A stretch of DNA of 64,000 nucleotides from assembly GCA_023382455.1 (NCBI GenBank), contig JAHDVX010000001.1:1-64000 (forward strand), given 5' to 3'. The stretch comes from Flavobacteriales bacterium. Its GTDB lineage: Bacteria; Bacteroidota; Bacteroidia; Flavobacteriales_F; PHOS-HE28. The position numbers were made by a program, and so were the translations under genes. Of the stretch, positions 1 through 10,166 are shown piece after piece; positions within the stretch are counted from its first letter, which is position 1, and each line of letters starts with the position of its first letter. The notes under the pieces are model-generated. The model ran no database searches and was not told where the DNA came from. It was given only the letters and a program-made list of their open reading frames with translations.

Positions 1-112
1 TTCCTTGCAGGTGCTTGTCAATGGTTCACGATGCGAACATATGAGGGTCTCCGCCTCGGGACCCTGCGCCCTGTGCTTTTTCGCTGTCCGAGGTTTTCAT
101 CCGTGCTGCTCC

Positions 113-132
113 GTGAAGTCTTCGGACTTCAC
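113..132. repeat. Perfect hairpin with TTCG loop
   Basis: Arms GTGAAGTC and GACTTCAC enclose TTCG. As RNA this would be an 8-bp stem closed by a very stable UUCG tetraloop. It lies in gene-free sequence and has no adjacent T-run, so an intrinsic terminator is not supported. Confidence 0.6.
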
Positions 133-172
133 CACCAAGGGTTCAATGCGGCTCCAAGGTAAGCAGGCGCGT

Positions 173-190
173 GGCAGTCTGAAGACTGCC
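173..190. repeat. Second perfect inverted repeat
   Basis: Arms GGCAGTCT and AGACTGCC are separated by two bases, about 40 bp after the TTCG hairpin. Related words (GGAAGACC, GGAAGTCTGCC, GGAAGACTTGC) follow within 100 bp, which suggests a family of degenerate copies rather than one isolated hairpin. Confidence 0.5.
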
Positions 191-409
191 GGAAGACCCG
201 CCCTCAGGTTCGCCCCACGGAAGTCTGCCTCCCACAAGTCGCCCGGCCTGTTCACGCTTTGAACGCACTACATGCTTGGGCCGGAAGACTTGCGGGAGTG
301 AGGGGAGCTTACATGGTCAGCTTGGCCTGTCGGTCCTGATGGTCAAAGAATCCGGCGGAGGGGCGCTTCTTGTTCATGCCTCAAAGAGATCGATCAACCC
401 ACCACTTTG

Positions 410-1156
410 TCAAGATCGGTATGGCGGAAGTTGTCCACAGGTTCTTCGAACTACCCTGTAGTATACACCTACATTACCCTCCAAGGTCCTGCTGGAAGTG
501 AATCGCACCGACTCCTCACTCACCCAAGGTGTCAGTAGGAGTTCCACACCTCCTCCAAAGCCCAAACGCCACCGATGTGAAAGGTCGACCTGTAACTCCA
601 TTACCAAGGATCCCGACAAGTAAACGGGGTGAAAGGCTTCCGGCTTCCGGCCCTCATACGCCCAATAAACCGGACCGGGATAGTTGAATACATTCCCTGC
701 TGAATCGGTCCATTGCAGTAACCGGATGTCGAACCCATGGCCTTGCGAACTGTGGACCTGTGTCGCGGTCAGGCCGAAACCTGGTCCCAGATATAGGGCG
801 GCTCTCCCGAAGGAGGCCACGTTCCAAAGCCGTGCCCCCTTGATCGTATACCGGGTGAGCTGATGCTGGCTCACGTTCGCGAAGCTTGCGTTCGTGATGA
901 ATTGCCGTGCATCATACCGGAAGTCCAGGTCATCACGGAGCAGTGCGCACGCAATCAAGTTGCCGTCCGCACCTTTCAGGGACCAAGATATCCCGATGTA
1001 CGGAGAAGCGGTGACCGCGTAATCGGCGTAATACAGGTCTTTATCATTGGGAGTGAAGAAGCGGACATCCGTTTGGCCAACACGCAGACCAATAGCGGAT
1101 TGACCAAACGCCAAATCGACGACCATGCAACACACGAACACCGATGGCCACTTCAT
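410..1156 (-). CDS. Small outer-membrane barrel-like protein
   Basis: A 248-residue protein of unrecognised family. It opens with a signal peptide (MKWPSVFVCCMVVDLAFGQ), followed by alternating hydrophobic and polar stretches, and glycine/aromatic-rich segments (LGPGFGLTA, LGFGGGVELLL) of the kind seen in small outer-membrane beta-barrels. It ends in a basic tail rather than the terminal aromatic residue many barrels have. Its ATG overlaps the TGA of the GH16 gene (ATGA, 1153-1156), so it is translationally coupled as the last gene of the three-gene surface operon. A porin-like or surface-assembly role is inference from context only. Base composition appears lower in GC than the rest of the window. 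Confidence 0.6.
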   Translation of the reverse strand: MKWPSVFVCCMVVDLAFGQSAIGLRVGQTDVRFFTPNDKDLYYADYAVTASPYIGISWSLKGADGNLIACALLRDDLDFRYDARQFITNASFANVSQHQLTRYTIKGARLWNVASFGRAALYLGPGFGLTATQVHSSQGHGFDIRLLQWTDSAGNVFNYPGPVYWAYEGRKPEAFHPVYLSGSLVMELQVDLSHRWRLGFGGGVELLLTPWVSEESVRFTSSRTLEGNVGVYYRVVRRTCGQLPPYRS

Positions 1157-3066
1157 TCCAATTGGCCATTGACGACCAGCGCATGAGACCTACGAACACC
1201 TTGATGGTACACTGACACGAGATAGATTCCCTCTTGGGCATTCATGAGCCTCAATCGTACGCCGGAGTTTGTCATTTCAGTAGTGAACCGTACCTCATTG
1301 CCGAGAATACCTTGAACATTGACGTCTTCTGAGGCAACCGTCATCTCAGTATCCAGCACTAGGACGGTTTCACCCTTAGACGGATTCGGAGTAAGGGTAA
1401 AATCCCAGCTTGGCACGCTCGTATCGGCATGCGCCAGAGCCGTTGTATCCAACCCACCACCGAGCAATGGATCAAATTCGACCCCACGTACAAATTGGGC
1501 ACCATTCGGAATCACGTGCGGCTCGATAGGGGCAGATTTGAACGCATGCACGTAACCGCCTATCAAAATTCCCTGCCCTTGTGTACATGCATTCCTCAGT
1601 TCGATGAGGACATTGTAAACATCACCGCTCTCAATCCCGGCACCATCCCACACACAGATCAAGGTTTGGCCCGGGGCAATGGATCCTGATCCACTAAAGA
1701 AAGGTACGTTCCATGGCGACGTTGTCACCGTCACGGTGTAGGAGGTGGCACCACTAGCTTGGATGCAGTAGTTATCGTTCACCCCATCCCCGTTCGGAGT
1801 GAAGACGTTCGGTCGTTCGCCGATGAGGACGATGTCACAGCAGGGTATGACTTCCGGTTGAATGCGGGTCGTGAAGTATGCTCCAGTACTAATCTCGGAG
1901 CCTGGTTGAAGGTCAATCTCTTCTGTCGCGATCAACGCGAGGTTCTGGCCATTCTGCAATTGGACGCCCGATTGCACGGTAATATTCTCTGCACATACAT
2001 AGTTGTAAACCTCCGGGTCATTGTTCAGACCTAAGCTGGCATTGTCCGACAATGTCACATCACCGCAACAAGCATCTTTCTTGTAGTACTTGATATAATC
2101 AATCTCAAAATCGGCTGATTCGAACTCGGGTAGCGGGGCATTATCCCCCCGGAACACAGCCATGTTGAAGATGATATACCCACCATAGTTTGGCCAATAC
2201 GGCCGTTGGAAAAGTATCTGGTTACTAACGTTCTCGCCGCATTCGACCATATTGCCTCCGGCTGTGACATACCTCGTCTTCTTGTGCAGAAGCAACCCGT
2301 CCAAATACCAAGATATATGGTCAAAATCGTACACACCTTTAATCACATGCCATTGATTGAAATCGGCTATGTTCTCGACCTTTTCAGCGCAGAAATTGTT
2401 GCAACCGTTACCCTCACTATCATGGTGCAGCGTGCCAAGCCAGCTATTGGGTTCATGCCCGACCAGTTCGAACCAGTCAATCTCGTTCCAGATATTGTCA
2501 ATGCTGCTGAATATCCAGAATGCCGGGAACATCCCAGGCTGTACATCCACCCTGAATCTAATCTCATAGGTGCCTTGGCCGAACCGGAACGATGACCAGA
2601 TGTTGGAAGAGGTAAAATCGAAGGATCGAAGATTGGGAAGACCATCTCCAAGGATTACCTCATCTCCCAAGTATCCGATAGCCCGACGTGTGACGTTCTC
2701 TCTTCGCGCGATCACATGGCAGGTGCCATCTTGAACGACTATGTTGTCCAGTGAGTTGTACTCCTGGACATCGTCGGTGGTCAAATAGGCCTGGCCCCAA
2801 GGTTGGATCCTCCATGCCCTGCTGTCCAGATCGGTCCCACTGAATTCATCATCGAACAGTAAAATCTCGGACCGGCCATCGCATTGGGGGAAGGAGGGAT
2901 AGAATGCGGCCTCTGGAGTGCCGTAGGAGCAACTACCGCCCGTCACGCCGTACCAGAACTCTTCAAGCCATCCTTCGGGACCACATTGGGCCGGTGCAAT
3001 GGGTGCCAACACCATAGTAGTCACCAAGACTCCAGTCCTCAAGCCGGAACACAGTATCTCTCGCAT
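1153..3066 (-). CDS. T9SS-exported GH16 family glycosidase
   Basis: A secreted glycoside hydrolase family 16 enzyme (beta-glucanase/laminarinase/galactanase superfamily), about 637 residues from the chosen ATG. The GH16 jelly-roll runs over roughly residues 65-330 and contains the catalytic signature EIDWFE, which supplies nucleophile, helper Asp and acid/base. Next come a short beta-rich linker, an FTPNGDGVND block typical of Bacteroidota surface proteins, and a C-terminal type A T9SS sorting domain beginning near LTPNPSKGE. A GTG at 3105 overlaps the upstream stop (GTGA), but ATG 3066 places a normal signal peptide (MREILCSGLRTG...) at the N-terminus and is preferred. The substrate cannot be read from sequence. 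It is coupled by ATGA to the barrel gene downstream. Confidence 0.85.
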   Translation of the reverse strand: MREILCSGLRTGVLVTTMVLAPIAPAQCGPEGWLEEFWYGVTGGSCSYGTPEAAFYPSFPQCDGRSEILLFDDEFSGTDLDSRAWRIQPWGQAYLTTDDVQEYNSLDNIVVQDGTCHVIARRENVTRRAIGYLGDEVILGDGLPNLRSFDFTSSNIWSSFRFGQGTYEIRFRVDVQPGMFPAFWIFSSIDNIWNEIDWFELVGHEPNSWLGTLHHDSEGNGCNNFCAEKVENIADFNQWHVIKGVYDFDHISWYLDGLLLHKKTRYVTAGGNMVECGENVSNQILFQRPYWPNYGGYIIFNMAVFRGDNAPLPEFESADFEIDYIKYYKKDACCGDVTLSDNASLGLNNDPEVYNYVCAENITVQSGVQLQNGQNLALIATEEIDLQPGSEISTGAYFTTRIQPEVIPCCDIVLIGERPNVFTPNGDGVNDNYCIQASGATSYTVTVTTSPWNVPFFSGSGSIAPGQTLICVWDGAGIESGDVYNVLIELRNACTQGQGILIGGYVHAFKSAPIEPHVIPNGAQFVRGVEFDPLLGGGLDTTALAHADTSVPSWDFTLTPNPSKGETVLVLDTEMTVASEDVNVQGILGNEVRFTTEMTNSGVRLRLMNAQEGIYLVSVYHQGVRRSHALVVNGQLE

Positions 3067-3101
3067 GTTGCGCGTAATGGAAAAGGCCACACAATGAGCA
3101 A

Positions 3102-4724
3102 TCACTTGTTGATGCCGTTCGCAACCTTCAGGTGCTCCAACTCATCTTCAAGGGCTGACACTTTCTTGTTCACTTCGATCAAGTATAGCGTCAACTCTTC
3201 CACCTTCTCCAGCAGGATCTCGTTCGCACGCACCAAGTCCAAGCCGTTCTCTTGGACCTCTTGTGCGGAAGGCACCCCCGGCAGATGCCCGTTAGCACGG
3301 ACAAAGAGGTCGACCTCATGAATCGGTCGTAGTGCATAGCTCGTTCTGAACACATAATCTGGCCAGTTCTCCACAAGGCTCACCTTTACCCTTTCCGTCA
3401 GGATGCCCTTGCCCACGAACAGGCTGTAGTCGTCATTGGGCATATCCTCCGTGCCGATGCCCACCTTGTTGTACTTGAAGGTCATGATGGGGTGCGGGTT
3501 GTTCCAATCCCCCAGGATATGGCCGTTCCCCAAAGGGTCGATGGACAGCCCCCATGCCGCGAGGTTGTTGCGGGCCCAGATCACTTGGCCCGTGGTAGCG
3601 GAGTAGGAGGTGATGATGTCATGGTTCACGCCGCCACCTACGCGGAAGTCACCCGAGACATCCAAGCTGGTTGAAGGGGTAGTGGTCCCGATGCCCACCT
3701 TACCGTTTGTATTGATGCGCATGCGCTCCACGGCATTGGTCACCAGTTTCAAGGGCCGGTTGCTCAAGGTGCCCAGTTTCGGTTCTTGGTCAGGGCATAG
3801 CTGGGTGAAGTCGTTGCCGGTGGTTTGCCAATAGGGCATGGACGGGAGCAAGTAGCAACGTCCGACAGGCAATGTGGGAACCGTTCCGCCGCCGATTTTC
3901 AATGCACCGCTTGCATCGCGGTAGAGCGGCCCGAAGGTGGTGTCCGCTCCCCACAAGCCGATGCTCCCATCGGCTTTCAGGCGCAGCCTTTCCTGCCCGT
4001 TGCTTTTGAAGACCACGTCCTTTTCATCGCTGGTACCGATGTACTGGCTGGCGGGGTCGGTGCCGCTGTCGCCGGCCTTGGACCATACGTTGCGTTCGGG
4101 CTGGGTGAGGAAGGCCGTTTCGGATTTCACCCAGCATTGGTTGGCATCGCGTACCACCACGAAGTACTTCTTGCCGCCCAAGCCACTGCGGTCCTGGCTG
4201 GTGGCGCTGTCATTCCACAAGTATGTATAAGGTGGCACGCCTTGGCCCACCGTTACGTTGATGCTGCCGTTGTAGCAGTCCGTGCAGCTTATGTTGAAGT
4301 TGTTGGGGTATACGTAGGGCTCCAGCACCGCGATGATCTGCTGCGGCTCGGTGAGGGTGATGTCCGCCTCGGCCATGGCGGAGTCGGCATCCAACACCTG
4401 CAGCTTATAGTAGCCTGCGGGCAGGTTGCTGAGATCCTCGGTGACGGCCCCGTTGGTCCAGAGGTATTGGAAAGGTGCAGTGCCTCCGCTCACGGTGGCA
4501 TTGATCTTTCCGTTCTGCTTGCCGAAGCAGCTAACGTTGTAACCGCTATAGTTGGAGGCTTGTAAGCTCACAGCCAGCGGAGTCTGTGCCTGGGCGGTTT
4601 GCAAGGATGCCGCCAACATGATCAATGGAACGAGGCCCGGCCAGCTACGCCCGGCCCATCCGTGCCGCGTTAGGCTTAGCGATGCTTGCCACTGTCTTCT
4701 TGCGGGGGGGGGGCAGATAATCAT
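3102..4724 (-). CDS. SprB-repeat / tail-fibre-like surface protein
   Basis: A 540-residue secreted protein. After the signal sequence there are two SprB-type repeats (NVSCFGKQNGKINATVSGG... and NISCTDCYNGSINVTVGQG..., roughly residues 60-210). The middle contains KVGIGTTTPSTSLDVSG, the motif of Bacteroidota tail-fibre/cell-wall-anchor-like proteins. The C-terminus holds the matching HLPGVPSAQEVQENG block and a heptad coiled coil (EILLEKVEELTLYLIEVNKKV) that probably trimerises the protein. It is the first gene of the operon with the GH16 enzyme. The start codon is followed at once by a ten-C run (codons 4-7). I found no usable alternative start before the signal peptide, so the tract decides the frame. 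Confidence 0.8.
   Translation of the reverse strand: MIICPPPARRQWQASLSLTRHGWAGRSWPGLVPLIMLAASLQTAQAQTPLAVSLQASNYSGYNVSCFGKQNGKINATVSGGTAPFQYLWTNGAVTEDLSNLPAGYYKLQVLDADSAMAEADITLTEPQQIIAVLEPYVYPNNFNISCTDCYNGSINVTVGQGVPPYTYLWNDSATSQDRSGLGGKKYFVVVRDANQCWVKSETAFLTQPERNVWSKAGDSGTDPASQYIGTSDEKDVVFKSNGQERLRLKADGSIGLWGADTTFGPLYRDASGALKIGGGTVPTLPVGRCYLLPSMPYWQTTGNDFTQLCPDQEPKLGTLSNRPLKLVTNAVERMRINTNGKVGIGTTTPSTSLDVSGDFRVGGGVNHDIITSYSATTGQVIWARNNLAAWGLSIDPLGNGHILGDWNNPHPIMTFKYNKVGIGTEDMPNDDYSLFVGKGILTERVKVSLVENWPDYVFRTSYALRPIHEVDLFVRANGHLPGVPSAQEVQENGLDLVRANEILLEKVEELTLYLIEVNKKVSALEDELEHLKVANGINK
4704..4713 (-). repeat. C10 homopolymer inside the start region of a surface gene
   Basis: Ten G on the plus strand give ten C in the coding strand, covering codons 4-7 of the SprB-repeat gene. 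A slip of one or two bases would shift the frame before the signal peptide. This is the layout of a phase-variable contingency locus. It could also be an assembly error, because long homopolymers are error-prone. Confidence 0.75.
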
Positions 4725-4744
4725 GGTCGCACAATTTTACAAGG

Positions 4745-4752
4745 CGAACCTA
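4745..4752 (-). promoter_or_regulatory. -7 promoter element of the surface operon
   Basis: TAGGTTCG on the minus strand fits the TAnnTTCG variant of the Bacteroidota -7 element seen before many genes here. It lies about 20 bp upstream of the ATG of the SprB-repeat gene. Confidence 0.45.
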
Positions 4753-4850
4753 TGAAAAGAATCTCAAAACTTGAGTCTATTGAACCCTTTTCTGCTGTCT
4801 ACGGTACTGGATTTTGCACCTGAGCTTGGCCCAATGAAGCACCTCTCCCT

Positions 4851-5447
4851 TCAGTCCCCGCAATTGCATGGCAGGGAGAAGTAGATCTTGGTAGCGGGGA
4901 AAAGGGATCTGATCCGGTCCATTTCCTTTTCGGAGAATTGGATCACGCGCAGGTCCAGGAAGCGTAAGCCGGCCATGCCGCTGAGCTCATCGGGGAACAC
5001 GCCCAGCTCATTGCTCCATAGGTCCAGCGAATAGAGCTCCTTGAGGTTGCCCATGCAGGGGGGCAGCCCTTCCAGATGATTCTTGTGCAGGTCGAGGCGT
5101 TTGAGGTGCTTCCACTGGCAGACAGCATTGGGCACCTTGGAAAACTTGTTGCGCCCGGCGCTGAACTCCTGCATGTACCGGAGCTCATTCATCCAGCCGG
5201 GCAGGTCGCGCAGTTTGTTTCGGCCCAGGTCCAAGGCATTGAGGTTCTTCAGCTGGCGGACCTCCTCGGGCAGCACCTTCAACTTGCGGTGCGAAAGGTC
5301 CAGGCGGTAAACGCTGTCCGGGTGCTGCAGTGCGCGCTCCAGGTTGCGCCAGGTACGGGCGGAATCCAGGGCGGCCTGGGAAAGCAGCTGGGCATGGGCC
5401 GGTGGGGCGAGCAGCAAAATGGGCAGGAGGAGGATCAAGCGCCTCAT
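4851..5447 (-). CDS. Secreted leucine-rich repeat protein
   Basis: A 198-residue protein with a signal peptide (MRRLILLLPILLLAPPAHAQ) followed by about five leucine-rich repeats of the plant-like/bacterial LxxLDLxxNxLxxLP type, at roughly residues 45-170 (LDLSHRKLKVLP, LDLGRNKLRDLP, LDLHKNHLEGLP, LDLWSNELGVFP). The short C-terminus ends in CNCGD. LRRs give a curved protein-binding surface, but the partner is unknown. It starts 9 bp after the ribF stop, so it is probably co-transcribed with ribF, though no functional link is evident. Confidence 0.75.
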   Translation of the reverse strand: MRRLILLLPILLLAPPAHAQLLSQAALDSARTWRNLERALQHPDSVYRLDLSHRKLKVLPEEVRQLKNLNALDLGRNKLRDLPGWMNELRYMQEFSAGRNKFSKVPNAVCQWKHLKRLDLHKNHLEGLPPCMGNLKELYSLDLWSNELGVFPDELSGMAGLRFLDLRVIQFSEKEMDRIRSLFPATKIYFSLPCNCGD

Positions 5448-5456
5448 GGACGGATA

Positions 5457-8065
<2,609 letters not shown>

Positions 8066-8103
8066 CCCCGCACGGTTCCAGCTTTCATCCTTCAGCTTTC
8101 AAC

Positions 8104-8340
8104 ATGGACCTCCAGATCATCACCCCGGACAAGGAGCTCTTCAAGGGCGAGGCCAAGCGCATTTCGGTGCCCGGCGTGGACGGCAGCATGGGCTTCCTGG
8201 ACCACCACGCGCCCCTGATCACCGTGCTGAAGGCCGGCGATGTGAAGGTGACCCTGCCCGACAACAAGACCGAGGTGTTCACCCTGAAAGGCGGCGTGGT
8301 GGAAGTGAGCCACAACAAGGTGATCGTTCTGGCAGAGTAA
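8104..8340 (+). CDS. atpC: ATP synthase F1 epsilon subunit
   Basis: A 78-residue protein corresponding to the N-terminal beta-sandwich of epsilon (MDLQIITPDKELFKGEA..., PGVDGSMGFLDHHAPLIT). It lacks the C-terminal helical hairpin of the roughly 130-residue proteobacterial form. The short version is usual in Bacteroidota, and it implies that inhibition by an extended epsilon C-terminus does not operate. It lies 38 bp after atpD and is followed by a strong terminator. Confidence 0.95.
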   Translation: MDLQIITPDKELFKGEAKRISVPGVDGSMGFLDHHAPLITVLKAGDVKVTLPDNKTEVFTLKGGVVEVSHNKVIVLAE

Positions 8341-8358
8341 ACCGCCCCTATCGAATGG

Positions 8359-8392
8359 AAAGCCCGCTCCGACCTATGGGGCGGGCTTTTTT
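8359..8392 (+). terminator. Rho-independent terminator of atpDC
   Basis: Arms AAAGCCCGC and GCGGGCTTT flank a short loop and end in a run of T. It lies 18 bp after the atpC stop. Confidence 0.85.
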
Positions 8393-8495
8393 CGTGGTGC
8401 GCCGGGTACGCTTGGGATGATCACGGGCTGAACTTTGGCACCATTCCTGTGTACAGCACCTGGAACAAGCCTTGATCTCCCTTCACCCCATCCAC

Positions 8496-10091
8496 ATGCG
8501 CATCCTCCCGTCGCTCTTCATCGCCCTGCTCCCCGCCTTGGCCTGGGCACAGTCCGGTCCTGCGGCCACCCTGGTCCCCTCCCGGGTGGCCACGGCCAAG
8601 GTCTTCCTGCGCGGCGCCCAGGTGGAACGCACGGCCAAGGCCACCGTGGCCGCGGGTCCGGGCACCCTGGTGTTCACCGGACTCCCGCAGGGGCTCGATC
8701 CCCAAAGCCTGCAAGTGGCCGGCAAAGGGGCATTCAGCATCCTGTCGGTGGCCCACCGCATCAACTACCTGGCGGAAGGCCCGGGGAAAAAGGAAGTGGA
8801 GGACCTGCAAGCCCTGATCAAGACCAAGGAACATGACCTCCATGTGGAGGAAAACACCAAGGCCATCTGGGACCAGGAAGAGCAGCTACTGTTGAAGAAC
8901 GCCTCCGTGGGCGGGCAGCAGAACGGCGTATCGGCCGCGCAGCTCCAGGCCGTGAACGACTATGTGCGCGAGCGCCTCAAGGTGGTGAAGGCGGGCCAAC
9001 TCCAGCAGGCCGGGAAGTTGGAGGACATGGGCCGTGAGCTCGACAAGCTGCGCCGGCAATTGCAGCAGCTGCAGGCCCAGGCCGCACGGCCCACCAGCGA
9101 GGTGGTACTGGAGGTGCAGGCCGCTTCCGCCGTTGCGGCCAGCTTCACCCTCGCCTACTTCGTGCCGAATGCCTCCTGGACCCCGGCCTACGACCTGCGG
9201 GCCATCGGCACCGGCAAGCCCCTGGAGCTGGTGATGAAAGGCCAGGTGGTGAACAATACCGGCGAGGATTGGGACAAGGTGGACCTGTCGCTCAGCAGCG
9301 GAAACCCCACTTTGGGCGGGGTGATGCCGGCCCTTCAGCCCTGGACGCTGGGCTTCCCCTACGTGATCCGCCATCAGGCCGATCAGCCGCGGCCATCCAT
9401 GGCGGCGAAGAACATCGACAGCGACTCCGGGGCCGCCCTGTACGAGGCCATCACCCATGTGCCCAACACCGTGCTGCAGCGCACCACCACCATGGAATTC
9501 AACATCGATGCACCGTTCAGCATCCCGGCGGACGGCCTGGCGCACAGCGTGGTGGTGCAGCATCAAACCCTGCCCGCCACCTACCGGTACTACTGCACCC
9601 CCAAGCTGGACCGCGACGCCTTCCTCTATGCCCGGTCCACCGGCTGGGAAGACCTCCACCTGCTGCCCGGCGAGGCCAACGTGTTCTTCGAAGGCACCTT
9701 CGTGGGCAAGAGCCACCTGGCGCTGGACCAGCCGACGGACACGTTGGACATCTCCCTGGGCCGCGACAAGGGCATCGTGGTGGAGCGCGTAAAACGCAAG
9801 GGCGGCAACGACAAGTCCGTGCTTGGCGGCAAACGCACCATCAGCGTGGGCTGGGACATCACCGTGCGCAACACCAAGGCCGTGCCCGTGGAGCTTGAGC
9901 TGCGGGACCAGTACCCGCTGAGCCCGCGTAGCGAAGTGGAGGTGAAGCTCACCGAAGCCGGTGGCGCCACGGTGGACGACCAGAACGGCCTGCTCACCTG
10001 GACGTATTCCCTGGCCCCAAAGGAAAGCAGGAAGACCGGCTTCGCCTACACGGTGAAGTTCCCCAAGGACATGCCCGTGGTGGTGGAATAG
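8496..10091 (+). CDS. MuiA-like protein (DUF4140/DUF4139)
   Basis: A 531-residue exported protein of the 'mucoidy inhibitor MuiA' family. Start ATG 8496 gives a clean signal peptide (MRILPSLFIALLPALAWAQ). The N-terminal DUF4140 domain (VATAKVFLRGAQVERTAKA) is followed by a coiled coil (about residues 140-200, rich in Q, L and E) and the DUF4139 domain (SWTPAYDLRA, NNTGEDWDKVDLSLSSGNP) to the C-terminus (WTYSLAPKESRKTGFAYTVKFPK). The molecular role of the family is not established; the name comes from an Enterobacterial mucoidy phenotype. It is probably transcribed alone after the atpC terminator. Confidence 0.85.
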   Translation: MRILPSLFIALLPALAWAQSGPAATLVPSRVATAKVFLRGAQVERTAKATVAAGPGTLVFTGLPQGLDPQSLQVAGKGAFSILSVAHRINYLAEGPGKKEVEDLQALIKTKEHDLHVEENTKAIWDQEEQLLLKNASVGGQQNGVSAAQLQAVNDYVRERLKVVKAGQLQQAGKLEDMGRELDKLRRQLQQLQAQAARPTSEVVLEVQAASAVAASFTLAYFVPNASWTPAYDLRAIGTGKPLELVMKGQVVNNTGEDWDKVDLSLSSGNPTLGGVMPALQPWTLGFPYVIRHQADQPRPSMAAKNIDSDSGAALYEAITHVPNTVLQRTTTMEFNIDAPFSIPADGLAHSVVVQHQTLPATYRYYCTPKLDRDAFLYARSTGWEDLHLLPGEANVFFEGTFVGKSHLALDQPTDTLDISLGRDKGIVVERVKRKGGNDKSVLGGKRTISVGWDITVRNTKAVPVELELRDQYPLSPRSEVEVKLTEAGGATVDDQNGLLTWTYSLAPKESRKTGFAYTVKFPKDMPVVVE

Positions 10092-10141
10092 GCAGGCCCT
10101 CCGAGCGAAGCTGGCGGTTTCGTGCGGCGGCCCCGCCGGCG

Positions 10142-10149
10142 TACCTTGG
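10142..10149 (+). promoter_or_regulatory. Possible -7 element of the CotH gene
   Basis: TACCTTGG differs at one position from TAnnTTTG and lies 25 bp before the putative ancestral ATG at 10167. It suggests that the broken gene once had, and may still have, its own promoter. Confidence 0.3.
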
Positions 10150-10166
10150 TCGGGCCATCATCGTGC

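Larger units (their letters stand above)
1..409. other. Gene-free left edge
   Basis: No reading frame here looks like a protein: the available frames are short, cysteine- and arginine-rich, and have no recognisable domain. The stretch lies downstream of the minus-strand surface operon that ends at 410. It contains two strong inverted repeats (113-132 and 173-190) and several variants of a GAAGTC/GAAGAC motif. No T-run suited to a minus-strand terminator was seen. It may be a decayed region or part of a dispersed intergenic repeat. Confidence 0.5.

Noticed and set aside
5-461. Two short plus-strand frames at the left edge
   Set aside because: Unusual composition, no domain, no promoter element, and they run through inverted repeats; the second runs into the end of the minus-strand barrel gene.
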